This document shows positions 17,808 to 25,990 of a stretch of DNA of 64,000 nucleotides, one piece after another. How positions within the stretch are numbered: the stretch's first letter is position 1; each line of letters opens with the position of its first letter. This stretch comes from Nanosyncoccus sp963544575 (GTDB lineage: Bacteria > Patescibacteriota > Saccharimonadia > Saccharimonadales > Saccharimonadaceae): positions 51,484 through 115,483 of the forward strand of contig CAUUFZ010000004.1 of the NCBI GenBank assembly GCA_963544575.1, read 5' to 3'. Position numbers and translations under genes: made by a program. The notes beneath the pieces were generated by a model. It made no database searches. It worked only from the letters and a program-made list of their open reading frames with translations, and was not told where the DNA came from.

Positions 17808-18790
17808 CGATGAAGCTGGAAATTTATCAGGGTGCAGAGGGGGAAGTCTTTTTCGATGTAGATGAAATGAATCAGACGATTTGGGCGGAGCAGGGGAAGA
17901 TTGCGGAACTTTTTGAAGTGGATCGCACGGTAATTTCCAGACATTTACGCAATATTTTTGCCGATGAGGAGCTGGATGCGGAAAAATGTGTGAAGGAAGA
18001 GGTAGAAGAGCGGCTTGAGGGCGGTCGTCGGATTGCGCGTAAGATTAAGAAATATAATTTGGACGTGATTATCTCGGTGGGTTATCGAGTGAATTCGAAA
18101 AAAGCCACAAAGTTTCGTATTTGGGCCTCCTCGATTATTAAACGTTATATGACGGAGGGGGTGGCGGTTAATTATGATTTGGTGAAGAAGTTGCCAGATG
18201 GCAGTGAGAAGCTACAGAATCTAGAGGAAACGCTGGGAATTGTACGTAGAATGTTGGCGGAAACTAGTTTGAGTGCGAATGAGGCGAATGGAGTGCTTGA
18301 AGTAGTGACGAAATACGCGGATAGCTTTGCGACGATTTCCGAATATTTGAACAATAAAATTATTTTTTCGGTAGATACGCGAGCGAGAAGGGATTTGAGC
18401 GAGGTGGAGATCGAAAATTATGTTTCAGATTTGCGAGAAAGATTGAATGAAAGTGAAAATTTCGGGGTATTGGCGGAAAATAACAGAGGCGGAACACTAA
18501 TTTCAGCCCGAATACAAAATTTGTTCGAAAGAAGCGATTCGGTGGCTAGGCGAGCGGCGAAGTTACTTTATTTTATCGTACATGAGAAGCCGTTTTTAGA
18601 AGGCAATCAACAGATTGGAGCGCTACTTTTTGTAGTTTATTTGTCAGTAAACTTCTTTCAGTTGAATGAACAAGGGGAGACGAAGCTCTCTGATCGAGCG
18701 TTGACGGCTTTGGTGCTTTTGATTGCGGAAAGTCAGCCGGAAGAGAAAGAATTGATGCTGAATTTGATTTGTAAATTGCTTGATAAATAA
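17804..18790 (+). CDS. RhuM-like protein fused to a degenerate Fic/Doc domain
   Basis: 328 residues. The N-terminal part (about 1-130) matches the RhuM family: AEQGKIAELFEVDRTVISRHLRNIF, then KYNLDVIISVGYRVNSKKATKFRIWAS (given here in part). The C-terminal part (about 220-320) is a Fic/Doc fold. The Fic motif normally reads HPFxDGNKRxGA, but here it is EKPFLEGNQQIGA. The catalytic His is Lys and the Lys-Arg after Asn is Gln-Gln, so AMP-transfer activity is unlikely. The ATG overlaps the polA stop, which ties expression to DNA polymerase I; a start at 17810 is also possible. The function is unknown. Confidence 0.78.
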   Translation: MTMKLEIYQGAEGEVFFDVDEMNQTIWAEQGKIAELFEVDRTVISRHLRNIFADEELDAEKCVKEEVEERLEGGRRIARKIKKYNLDVIISVGYRVNSKKATKFRIWASSIIKRYMTEGVAVNYDLVKKLPDGSEKLQNLEETLGIVRRMLAETSLSANEANGVLEVVTKYADSFATISEYLNNKIIFSVDTRARRDLSEVEIENYVSDLRERLNESENFGVLAENNRGGTLISARIQNLFERSDSVARRAAKLLYFIVHEKPFLEGNQQIGALLFVVYLSVNFFQLNEQGETKLSDRALTALVLLIAESQPEEKELMLNLICKLLDK

Positions 18791-18809
18791 AAATGGTATA
18801 ATAAGAGGA

Positions 18810-19214
18810 ATGAAAGAATTAATTGCGACTTTTAAAGAAGCCTATCAGAAGGAACGTAGCCTGGTGATTTTTCAGGTAATTCTGTTAATTTTATCTCTGG
18901 CTTTTCTGATTTTTTCGGCATTGAATTTACAGCCAAATGCCTCAATTGTAAAAATTAGCTATGGGGATATCGGACGTTATCAGGGTGGAGAATGGTCGTC
19001 GATGGCGAATTCGGGTGGTTATCATGATGGATCTTGGCAGGCAATGCTGATTTTTCCAATTTTGGCTTTAACTTTGGGGGTATTACATAATCTGTTGGCA
19101 CTGCGAATTTTTGAGAAAAAGGGCGCGGCGGTGGCAAAAATGTTTATTTGTATTTCACTCGGTGTTTTAGTGCTAGGATTTTTGGTTTTCATTAGACTAC
19201 TAGGTGAAAGTTAA
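18810..19214 (+). CDS. small integral membrane protein, unknown
   Basis: 134 residues. Predicted membrane segments lie at about 20-42, 78-98 and 108-130. An outward-facing loop rich in Gly, Ser and Tyr (about 50-78, GRYQGGEWSSMANSGGYHDG) separates the first two. The start is set at 18810 because TATAAT (18797-18802) ends 7 bases before this ATG; a longer frame from 18780 overlaps the upstream gene. The family is not recognised. It immediately precedes a membrane glycosyltransferase and may be its partner. Confidence 0.7.
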   Translation: MKELIATFKEAYQKERSLVIFQVILLILSLAFLIFSALNLQPNASIVKISYGDIGRYQGGEWSSMANSGGYHDGSWQAMLIFPILALTLGVLHNLLALRIFEKKGAAVAKMFICISLGVLVLGFLVFIRLLGES

Positions 19215-19225
19215 TTAATTCGGAT

Positions 19226-20968
19226 ATGACTAGAATGAAAAAACAGCAAAAAGTGCAGAAAAAAGCACAGCAGAAAATAGAAAAATCGGTTTGGGATAGT
19301 TTGGATTTGCCACAAGGGAAGCGTACGAAGCTTTATCGCTTTTTTGAAATTCTACCGGGTTTTACTTCATATATGATTTTGCTGCTACTCGTGATTTTTT
19401 CATTGATTAGTCCAGTGCTGGGGTCTTATTATCTGTTATTTATTATTGCTACGACCTTGGTAAAGGCAGTGGGAATTACTTTTCGTACTGTACAGGGGTA
19501 TCAGGCTTCGAAAGCTTCAGAAAAAGTGGACTGGCACCAGAGATTTTTGGATTTATATGATCCACATGCGGCTTATGAAAAATATCATCGCAAAAAGAGT
19601 ACCGAATTTGGTTTCGATAAGCATGTGAGGAACCTGAAGATGCTAGCAACCGGCCGTGATTTAGTGGTGTCGGAAAAAATGCTAGACGAAAATGGCAAGG
19701 TGCTGAAGGTAGAATTTCCAAAACCAGGGGATATTTATCATGCGGTGATCATGGTGGCTTACAATGAAGGTCTCGAAACTTTGATTCCTACGGTAGAGGC
19801 GGTGAAAAATACTACTTTTGATAATAAAAAAATAATTTTAGTGTTCGGCTATGAAGAACGTGGTGGGGAAGCGATGAAAGAGAACGCGAAAAAGCTGTAC
19901 GAAAAGTTCAAAGACGATTTTTATGCTTTTATCCCAGTGATGCATCCAAAAGATTTGAAGGGAGAAATTCAGGGGAAGGGGCCAAATTTGGATTATGCGG
20001 CAGAGGAGCTGGCGAAATTCTTGCGTAAGGAGAAGATTGATTTTGCAAACGTAATTGCAACTTCTCTAGACTCTGATAATAAAATGCATAAATCATATCT
20101 AGATAATGTGGCTTATGAATTTGTAGTGCATCCAAATCGTCAACACTTGAGCTATCAGCCAGTTTCATTGTTTACGAATAATATCTGGGAAACACCGGCA
20201 CCGATGCGAATTATCGCGGTGTCGAACTCATTTTTCAATATTATTTCTTCGATGCGCGTGCATACCTTGAAGAACTTTGCTTCACACTCGCAACCATTTT
20301 TGGCGTTGTCGAATATGGGTTACTGGAGTAAATTAACAATTGTGGAAGATGGCCATCAGTATTGGCGCTCGCTATTTTACTTCAAGGGTGATTACAGTGT
20401 GAAACCGATTCATATTCCGATTTATCAGGATGCAGTGCTGGAAAATGGTTTATGGAAGACCCTGAAAGCGCAATTTATTCAGCTTCGACGCTGGGATTAC
20501 GGAGCTTCCGATGTGGCCTATGTGGGGGTGAGGACTTTTTCGAAGGACCGCTTGGAACGTACCGGGATGAAATTCTGGCCATTGTTTGTAAAATTTGCCA
20601 GACTCCTTGAAGGTCACGTAACTTTAGCTTCGATCTCACCGATGGTGGCGTTTGGTGGTTGGGTACCAAAATTACTCAACGCTTCCTCGAAGGAACTCTT
20701 AACCTTTAACTTGCCGAACACAATTTCTTATGTGCAATTATTCGCTTCGATTGGTTTAATGGCGACGATTTTGTTATCATTTGGCATGTTGCCTAAACGC
20801 CCAGCTCATATCAAGAAGCCAAAGATTTTTATGCTGTTACAATGGCTTTTGATGCCAGTGGTGGCGATTATTTATCAGTCCTTTACGGCGTTTTATTCGC
20901 AGACACGTTTGATGGTGGGTAATTATATGGAAAAATTCGACGTTACGAAAAAAGTGGTGAAGAAATAA
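19226..20968 (+). CDS. membrane-bound family-2-like glycosyltransferase
   Basis: 580 residues. Two membrane segments near 50-90 precede a cytoplasmic GT-A domain beginning about residue 170 (YHAVIMVAYNEGLETLIPTV). The metal-binding motif SLDSDNKM, the acidic EDGHQYWR and the QLRRWDYGASD motif (Q-x-x-R-W) follow in family-2 order. At least three C-terminal membrane segments (about 460-560) complete it. Processive enzymes with this layout extrude polysaccharides, or add sugars to lipid carriers, at the inner membrane. The N-terminus is Lys- and Gln-rich. The start has little ribosome-site support, and an ATG at 19235 is an alternative. Confidence 0.82.
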   Translation: MTRMKKQQKVQKKAQQKIEKSVWDSLDLPQGKRTKLYRFFEILPGFTSYMILLLLVIFSLISPVLGSYYLLFIIATTLVKAVGITFRTVQGYQASKASEKVDWHQRFLDLYDPHAAYEKYHRKKSTEFGFDKHVRNLKMLATGRDLVVSEKMLDENGKVLKVEFPKPGDIYHAVIMVAYNEGLETLIPTVEAVKNTTFDNKKIILVFGYEERGGEAMKENAKKLYEKFKDDFYAFIPVMHPKDLKGEIQGKGPNLDYAAEELAKFLRKEKIDFANVIATSLDSDNKMHKSYLDNVAYEFVVHPNRQHLSYQPVSLFTNNIWETPAPMRIIAVSNSFFNIISSMRVHTLKNFASHSQPFLALSNMGYWSKLTIVEDGHQYWRSLFYFKGDYSVKPIHIPIYQDAVLENGLWKTLKAQFIQLRRWDYGASDVAYVGVRTFSKDRLERTGMKFWPLFVKFARLLEGHVTLASISPMVAFGGWVPKLLNASSKELLTFNLPNTISYVQLFASIGLMATILLSFGMLPKRPAHIKKPKIFMLLQWLLMPVVAIIYQSFTAFYSQTRLMVGNYMEKFDVTKKVVKK

Positions 20969-21047
20969 AAAAGACGGATATAATATCCGGACGTGGGGTT
21001 TAACACGGACATGAGACTATAAATTATAAAATTGGGGGATAAAAAAG

Positions 21048-21070
21048 ACGGATGTGAAATCCGTTTTTTG
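21048..21070. terminator. bidirectional terminator
   Basis: ACGGAT-GTGAA-ATCCGT, flanked by A6 on the left and T6 on the right. It can end both the glycosyltransferase transcript and the oppositely oriented tRNA-Val. Another CGGATA/TATCCG hairpin lies at about 20975. Confidence 0.75.
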
Positions 21071-21082
21071 ATTAACTAAATC

Positions 21083-21159
21083 TGGTGGGTCGCGAGGGAT
21101 TCGAACCCCCGACTTCCTCCGTGTAAAGGAGACACTCTAGCCAGCTGAGTTAGCGACCC
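21083..21159 (-). tRNA. tRNA-Val (anticodon TAC)
   Basis: Acceptor GGGTCGC/GCGACCC, anticodon loop TTTACAC, T arm GGGGG-TTCGAAT-CCCTC with one wobble pair, and encoded ACCA end. Confidence 0.95.
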
Positions 21160-21229
21160 ATAGATGTATTTTACCATAAAATGTGTTAAAATAAAAGAAA
21201 TATTTTTGAGTAATTAGAAAGAAGGCAGA

Positions 21230-23020
21230 ATGTGTAACCTATGTGGTGAAGATGAGCAAAATGTAATGAAAATGCGCCATACACTTAGTCATGTTTTAGC
21301 TGCCGCTTTGGTTGAAATGTATCCAGGAGTGCAGTTTGGCGTGGGTCCAGCGACGGCAACTGGTTTTTATTATGATATCGATCTTTCAGAAGTAAAAGAT
21401 GCAGAGGGAAATGTGATGAAAATCACCGATGCTGATCTTCCGAAGATTCAGAAAAAAATGTATTCAATCATCAATAAAAAGTTTGATCTGGTATATTCTG
21501 AGAAGAGTCGCGAAGAGGCTTTGGCTTGGGCGAAAGAAAATCATCAGAAATACAAGGTGGAATTGATCGAAGATTTGCCGGAATCAGAGACTATTTCTTT
21601 CTATCAACTCGGTGATTTTACAGATCTTTGCAAGGGTCCACACGTAGAGAATACCGGTAAGGTTGGTGCTTTCAAACTAATTAAGGTGGCTGGGGCCTAC
21701 TGGCGTGGTGACGAAAAGCGTGAAATGTTGACGCGTATTTACGGTGTGGCCTTTGAGACGGAAGAAGAACTAAAGGAATATCTGCAGCGCCTAGAAGAAG
21801 CGAAAGCGCGTGACCACCGCAAGCTGGGTAAGGAACTTGATTTGTTCAGTTTCTCGGAATTAGTGGGCGCAGGTTTGCCACTCTTTTCACCTCGTGGTAC
21901 AGTGCTTCGTGATGTTTTGACGAATTATTCCTTGTCATTACGTGCAAGACACGGTTTTGAGCGAGTTTGGACACCACATATTACGAAGTTGGATCTCTAC
22001 AAGGCTTCAGGTCATTATGCAAAGTTTGGCGCAGAGTTATTCTTGGTGCATTCTCAAGTAAATGGGGAAGAATTTGCTTTGAAACCAATGAACTGTCCGC
22101 ACCATGCACAAATTTTTGCTAGTCGTCCACGTACCTATAAGGAAATGCCGGTGCGCTATATGGAATCTACGACTGATTACCGTGATGAAAAGTCGGGTGA
22201 GCTAGGTGGATTATCCCGCGTGCGCTCTTTGACTCAAGATGACACCCATGTTTTCTGTCGTAAGGAGCAAATTAAGGCAGAAATCCAGAACTTAGTCGGA
22301 ATTGTGCGTGAACTCTATACTGTGGTGGGGATGAGTAAATTACGTGCTCGCTTATCTTATCGCAATGATGAGGATAAATATCTCGGTGATAAGTCACTTT
22401 GGGAAATGGCCCAGGCACAAATTAAAGAAGCGGCGATCGAAAACGGTTTGGATTACTTCGAAATGGAAGGTGAGGCAGCATTTTATGGACCGAAGATTGA
22501 CTTTATGGCGGAAGATGCGATTGGCCGTGAACATCAAGTGGCGACAATTCAGCTAGATTTCGTGCAGCCTGAGCGTTTTGAGCTTTCATTTGTGAATGAG
22601 AACGGAGAAAAAGAACGTCCAGTGATGGTACACCATGCAACTTTGGGTTCGATTGAGCGCTTTATGTCGGTATTTATTGAGCATACCTCTGGTTGGTTCC
22701 CATTCTGGTGTGCTCCAGAACAGGTGCGTATTCTGACAGTGAATGACCAAGTCTTGGATTATGTAGAGAAAATCAAGCAGATCTTGAGTGAGGTAACACT
22801 AGAGACGCCTTTGAAGCATAATGATTTGCGTTTTACTGCGGATGTATCTGACGAGTCGCTCGGAAAGAAGATTAAACGCGCAGTTTCGATGAAGACGCCA
22901 GTGTTACTAATCGTCGGTGAGCGCGACAAGGAAAATGGTACGGTTTCAGTACGCGAAAAGGATACGGAAAAGACGGTGGCGTTAACGGAGCTTGCCGAAT
23001 ACCTAAAAAATATTAAATAA
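21230..23020 (+). CDS. thrS: threonyl-tRNA synthetase (without TGS domain)
   Basis: 596 residues, class II synthetase charging tRNA-Thr. The editing (SAD-type) domain begins at once with MRHTLSHVLAAAL and includes KGPHVENTGKVGAFKL. The catalytic core has motif 1 around LRDVLTNYSLSLRARHGFERVWTPH (partly quoted), zinc-site residues in MNCPHHAQIF, motif 2 MESTTDYRDEKSGELGGL and motif 3 GSIERFMSVFIEH. A C-terminal anticodon-binding domain (about 495-596) follows. The N-terminal TGS domain of many ThrRS is missing. The start may be the ATG at 21230 or one at 21263; AGAAGG lies 7 bases before the first. Confidence 0.96.
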   Translation: MCNLCGEDEQNVMKMRHTLSHVLAAALVEMYPGVQFGVGPATATGFYYDIDLSEVKDAEGNVMKITDADLPKIQKKMYSIINKKFDLVYSEKSREEALAWAKENHQKYKVELIEDLPESETISFYQLGDFTDLCKGPHVENTGKVGAFKLIKVAGAYWRGDEKREMLTRIYGVAFETEEELKEYLQRLEEAKARDHRKLGKELDLFSFSELVGAGLPLFSPRGTVLRDVLTNYSLSLRARHGFERVWTPHITKLDLYKASGHYAKFGAELFLVHSQVNGEEFALKPMNCPHHAQIFASRPRTYKEMPVRYMESTTDYRDEKSGELGGLSRVRSLTQDDTHVFCRKEQIKAEIQNLVGIVRELYTVVGMSKLRARLSYRNDEDKYLGDKSLWEMAQAQIKEAAIENGLDYFEMEGEAAFYGPKIDFMAEDAIGREHQVATIQLDFVQPERFELSFVNENGEKERPVMVHHATLGSIERFMSVFIEHTSGWFPFWCAPEQVRILTVNDQVLDYVEKIKQILSEVTLETPLKHNDLRFTADVSDESLGKKIKRAVSMKTPVLLIVGERDKENGTVSVREKDTEKTVALTELAEYLKNIK

Positions 23021-23027
23021 TGAGGGG

Positions 23028-23070
23028 TCTGGTCAGTGAGGTTTACAGGGGTGGCGCTGACCAGATTTTT
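23028..23070 (+). terminator. terminator of thrS, overlapping the next promoter
   Basis: TCTGGTCAG (23028-23036) pairs with CTGACCAGA (23057-23065), followed by T5. The T run merges into TATAGT (23070-23075), a plausible -10 box for miaA 5 bases further on. Confidence 0.75.
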
Positions 23071-23080
23071 ATAGTTAAAA

Positions 23081-23818
23081 ATGAACACTAAAATTATAGT
23101 AATCGTGGGGCCGACAGCATCCGGAAAGACGGCGGTAGCGGTGGAGCTGGCGAAGCGTCTTAAAGGCGAGATTATCAGCGCAGATTCGCGGACGATTTTT
23201 CGGGGGATGGATATTGGTACGGCGAAACCGGATCTTTTAGAGCGCGGTGATGTGCCACATTTTGGCTTCGATTTGGTGCGACCAGATGAGAGATTCACGG
23301 TGGTAGATTGGAAAAACTATGCGAAAGAGAAGGTTTCTGAGATTTTAGCGCGTGGTAGGCAGCCGATTGTGGTGGGAGGAACGGGTCTTTATGTGGATGC
23401 GCTGGTGTTTGACTATCAATTTTCGGAGGAAGCGAAGAAGGGGGAGCTTGATCGGAAAAAAATGGGGGATGAGTACGAAATTTATGGTATTTTAACTGAC
23501 CGTGAAGAGCTTGGTAAGCGTATTAAAAAACGTGTTCAGTCGATGTTTAGTGAAGAGCTATATGAGGAATGTCGCAAACTGGCTTCCAAATATGACTTTG
23601 GACTTCCGGCGATGAAAAGCAATATTTATCGATACGTTTGGGATTATTTGAACGGAGTTTCAAGCCTGGAGGAGGCGATAAATTTAGCTTCGACCTCAGA
23701 TTTTCAGTTGGCAAAACGCCAGATGACTTGGTTTAAGCGAAACCCGGAAATAAAATGGTACAAGCGTGAAGAAATTTTAGAGAAGATTTTAGAGAAGTTT
23801 CAGGTTGAACACTACTAA
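23081..23818 (+). CDS. miaA: tRNA dimethylallyltransferase
   Basis: 245 residues. The P loop IVGPTASGKTAVAVELAKRL is followed by ISADSRTIFRGMDIGTAKP, HFGFDLVRPDE and VVGGTGLYVDAL, the standard MiaA series. The enzyme adds a dimethylallyl group to A37 of tRNAs reading UNN codons. It is about 50-60 residues shorter than typical MiaA: the insertion domain and C-terminus are reduced, although KRQMTWFKRNPEIKWY, part of the tRNA-binding end, is kept. No Shine-Dalgarno sequence precedes the ATG, so a leaderless transcript is likely. Confidence 0.93.
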   Translation: MNTKIIVIVGPTASGKTAVAVELAKRLKGEIISADSRTIFRGMDIGTAKPDLLERGDVPHFGFDLVRPDERFTVVDWKNYAKEKVSEILARGRQPIVVGGTGLYVDALVFDYQFSEEAKKGELDRKKMGDEYEIYGILTDREELGKRIKKRVQSMFSEELYEECRKLASKYDFGLPAMKSNIYRYVWDYLNGVSSLEEAINLASTSDFQLAKRQMTWFKRNPEIKWYKREEILEKILEKFQVEHY

Positions 23819-23850
23819 AATACAGCTTCTGGTGCTAAAATATAAGTAAT

Positions 23851-24456
23851 ATGGGCAAAGAAAATACAACTCCTTTAGAAAAATTGTTCGGCTCGAAAAC
23901 GCGAACAAAATTATTATCATTATTTTTTAGCAACATCGAGCGTTCCTATTATGTCAGGGAAATGACTAGGGTCATCGATGAACAAATTAATTCCGTGCGT
24001 CGTGAATTAAGTAATCTTGAATCAATTGGCGTGATTAAGAACGAAACCTATGATAATAAGGTTTATTATTCAGCGAACACTAAGCATCCATTTGCGAGAG
24101 CTTTGAATATGGTGTTTTCGACTAAAGTAGATAAGGTATTAGTAGAGACTGCAGTAAAAGATAGTACTTGGGATGAATATATTCGCCCAGTGAAGTCATA
24201 TCTGAGTTTTCTATTTGTGACGAACCGCGTGCCAGGACAAGACGGAATTGATATGCTGATTGTGGGGGACGATAGGACGAAAAAGCTTTCGCGTTGGGCG
24301 GAAGTAGTAGAGAAAAAAGAGGGGAAGCCATTAAATTATGTAATTATCTCGCGTGATGATTTTAAATATCGTTTGAGTGTAAAAGATCGATTCTTAAAAG
24401 AAATTATGGAAATGCAGCATCTCGTCCAATATGATCCAGAAGGAATGTTGAATTAG
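23851..24456 (+). CDS. winged-helix transcriptional regulator
   Basis: 201 residues. The N-terminal domain (about 8-85) is a winged helix-turn-helix: FGSKTRTKLLSLFFSN, YYVREMTRVIDEQINSVRRE and a wing IGVIKNETYDNKVYYSAN. It resembles ArsR- or MarR-like repressors found next to nucleotidyltransferase-like domains. The C-terminal part (about 120-190) has IDMLIVGDDRTKKLSRWAEV and VIISRDDFKYRL, similar to a minimal nucleotidyltransferase-like fold; that is inferred. A TAAAAT box ends 9 bases before the ATG. The target is unknown. Confidence 0.72.
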   Translation: MGKENTTPLEKLFGSKTRTKLLSLFFSNIERSYYVREMTRVIDEQINSVRRELSNLESIGVIKNETYDNKVYYSANTKHPFARALNMVFSTKVDKVLVETAVKDSTWDEYIRPVKSYLSFLFVTNRVPGQDGIDMLIVGDDRTKKLSRWAEVVEKKEGKPLNYVIISRDDFKYRLSVKDRFLKEIMEMQHLVQYDPEGMLN

Positions 24457-24493
24457 TAAAATAGCAGGGTGGCCGAGCAAATAAAGGAGGAAA

Positions 24494-24946
24494 ATGTTTG
24501 AATTAGAAAGTAAAAGTCCAGAAACTATCACGATTAAGACTAGTACAAAGCAGATTACGATTAATTTCGTAGAAGGTACTATTGCAGCTGACCTTGGTGT
24601 GGGAGTGATTAGCGGCCCGGGTGAATATGAAATTGGGGAAGTATCCATCTTAGGCGTACCAGTAATGAATAATACAAAAACTATTTATGATGTGAGCGTA
24701 TCTGGGGTGCGTATCGGTATTTTGGGTGATATTGAAGAAGGGTTAGATGATATTGGTGTCTCAGATATCCTCTGTACTAGCTCAGTGCGTGCAATTAGAG
24801 AAATTGGGCCTAAGCTTATCGTAGCGACGGGGAATGTCGACGGCATGGTGGCAGAACTTAAATTAAGTGCTCGCACAGAGAAGAAACTGAAGATTAAACG
24901 TGTAGAAGATTTACCAACTACACAAGAAGTGGTAGTGCTTAATTAA
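24494..24946 (+). CDS. metallo-beta-lactamase-fold-like protein lacking the metal site
   Basis: 150 residues with a strong ribosome site (AAAGGAGG). The central phrase VISGPGEYEIGEVSILGVP and the later GVRIGILGDIEEGLDDIGVSD (partly quoted) are typical of the second half of small metallo-beta-lactamase-fold hydrolases. The family's first half, with HxHxDH metal ligands, is absent: only about 35 residues precede the GPGEYE motif. The protein therefore probably does not hydrolyse anything and may have a structural or regulatory role. It follows the winged-helix gene by 37 bases. Confidence 0.6.
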   Translation: MFELESKSPETITIKTSTKQITINFVEGTIAADLGVGVISGPGEYEIGEVSILGVPVMNNTKTIYDVSVSGVRIGILGDIEEGLDDIGVSDILCTSSVRAIREIGPKLIVATGNVDGMVAELKLSARTEKKLKIKRVEDLPTTQEVVVLN

Positions 24947-24961
24947 AAAATGTGTTCAAAG

Positions 24962-24986
24962 AACTCGTGAAATAGCGAGTTTTTTG
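24962..24986 (+). terminator. rho-independent terminator
   Basis: AACTCG/CGAGTT stem with an 8-nt loop, followed by T5. Confidence 0.75.
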
Positions 24987-25108
24987 ATGGGGCATGATAA
25001 AGTGGTGGGGGGATTGTATGAAAAATGTGTTCAATGGTAAATTCTGAGTAAAATTAGTGTTCATGATTGACTGGACAGGTTTGGGTCTTTGGGTGATATA
25101 ATATATGT

Positions 25109-25753
25109 ATGAATATAAATCCATATAATCTAATAATTGTCTTTACGATTATTATTATCTCTACGGTATTGCATGAGGTGGCGCACGGTTATGCGGCTTA
25201 TTTTCAGGGTGATACCACAGCTAAGGATGAGGGAAGATTATCACTAAACCCATTGGTGCATCTAGATTTATTTACTTCGGTAATTCTGCCAGTTTTGCTT
25301 TATCTGACGGGTGGCGTAGTGTTGGGTGCGGCGAAACCGGTACCAGTGGATAGAAGAAATTTAAGGAACGGGGAAGGCTCGATGGCGATTGTAGCGTTAG
25401 CGGGACCAATGATGAATCTTTTGATTGCGTTTTTAATGTTTATGATTGGTCATTTTACGGGATTTTTAGATGATCGAGGCGTGATTGGGTTTATTTTTGG
25501 CCAAACGATTATTATGAACCTGGGTTTTATGGCTTTTAATTTGATTCCAATTCCACCACTGGATGGGTCGAGAGTATTGTATTACTTTTTATCAGATAAG
25601 TTACGCGAGGTGATGGATTTTATCGAAATGCGCATGGGGATTTTGTTTATCTATCTATTCTTGGTGATTTTTGGTAGTGCATTATCGACTATAACCTATA
25701 ATGTGATGGTGGGAATTTTAAGCGTATTTTATCTGTTAGTCGGGGCAGCTTAA
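25109..25753 (+). CDS. site-2-protease-family membrane metalloprotease (M50)
   Basis: 214 residues. The zinc motif HEVAH sits in the first membrane segment (about residues 20-24) after IIISTVLHEVAHGYAAYFQG. The third ligand is in NLIPIPPLDGSRVLYYF near residue 150. About five hydrophobic segments are visible, and there is no PDZ or CBS domain. This is the minimal-core M50B type, which cleaves substrates within membranes, often releasing regulators. TATAAT (25097-25102) ends 6 bases before the ATG and there is no Shine-Dalgarno, so a leaderless mRNA is predicted. Confidence 0.9.
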   Translation: MNINPYNLIIVFTIIIISTVLHEVAHGYAAYFQGDTTAKDEGRLSLNPLVHLDLFTSVILPVLLYLTGGVVLGAAKPVPVDRRNLRNGEGSMAIVALAGPMMNLLIAFLMFMIGHFTGFLDDRGVIGFIFGQTIIMNLGFMAFNLIPIPPLDGSRVLYYFLSDKLREVMDFIEMRMGILFIYLFLVIFGSALSTITYNVMVGILSVFYLLVGAA

Positions 25754-25777
25754 CCTGTAATTTTAAGATTTTGGCAT

Positions 25778-25806
25778 TTGCAGAAAGTTTTTCAAACTGC
25801 TATAAT
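25778..25806 (+). promoter_or_regulatory. promoter of a structured RNA
   Basis: TTGCAG (25778-25783), a 17-bp spacer and TATAAT (25801-25806). The predicted transcription start is at about 25813. Confidence 0.75.
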
Positions 25807-25812
25807 CAAATT

Positions 25813-25945
25813 ATCCTAGTGGCAACATGATTTTCTGTATAGTCATGTTAAGGGATTTCGTGGTAATGGTTCTGTGGAATTATTACATAAGATTTTACCC
25901 ACCGTAGTTAGATATTACGGAAAATATATGCCACTAGGATTTTTT
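25813..25945 (+). ncRNA. structured non-coding RNA or riboswitch-like leader, family not recognised
   Basis: About 130 nt closed by a perfect 10-bp stem, CCTAGTGGCA (25815-25824) with TGCCACTAGG (25929-25938), followed by ATTTTTTG. Inside are three further hairpins: ACATGA/TCATGT; a 10-bp GTAATGGTTC-TGTG-GAATTATTAC stem with two G-U pairs; and CCGTA/TACGG. The four-way-junction layout, its own consensus promoter and the terminator-like closing stem argue for a real RNA. It could be a free small RNA (6S-like function is possible) or a leader of the Nudix/RNase H gene that begins 45 bases later. No known riboswitch signature was recognised. Confidence 0.65.
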
Positions 25946-25990
25946 GTTCTATAATGAATATATTAACCATGAGAATTTTGATGGGAATAG

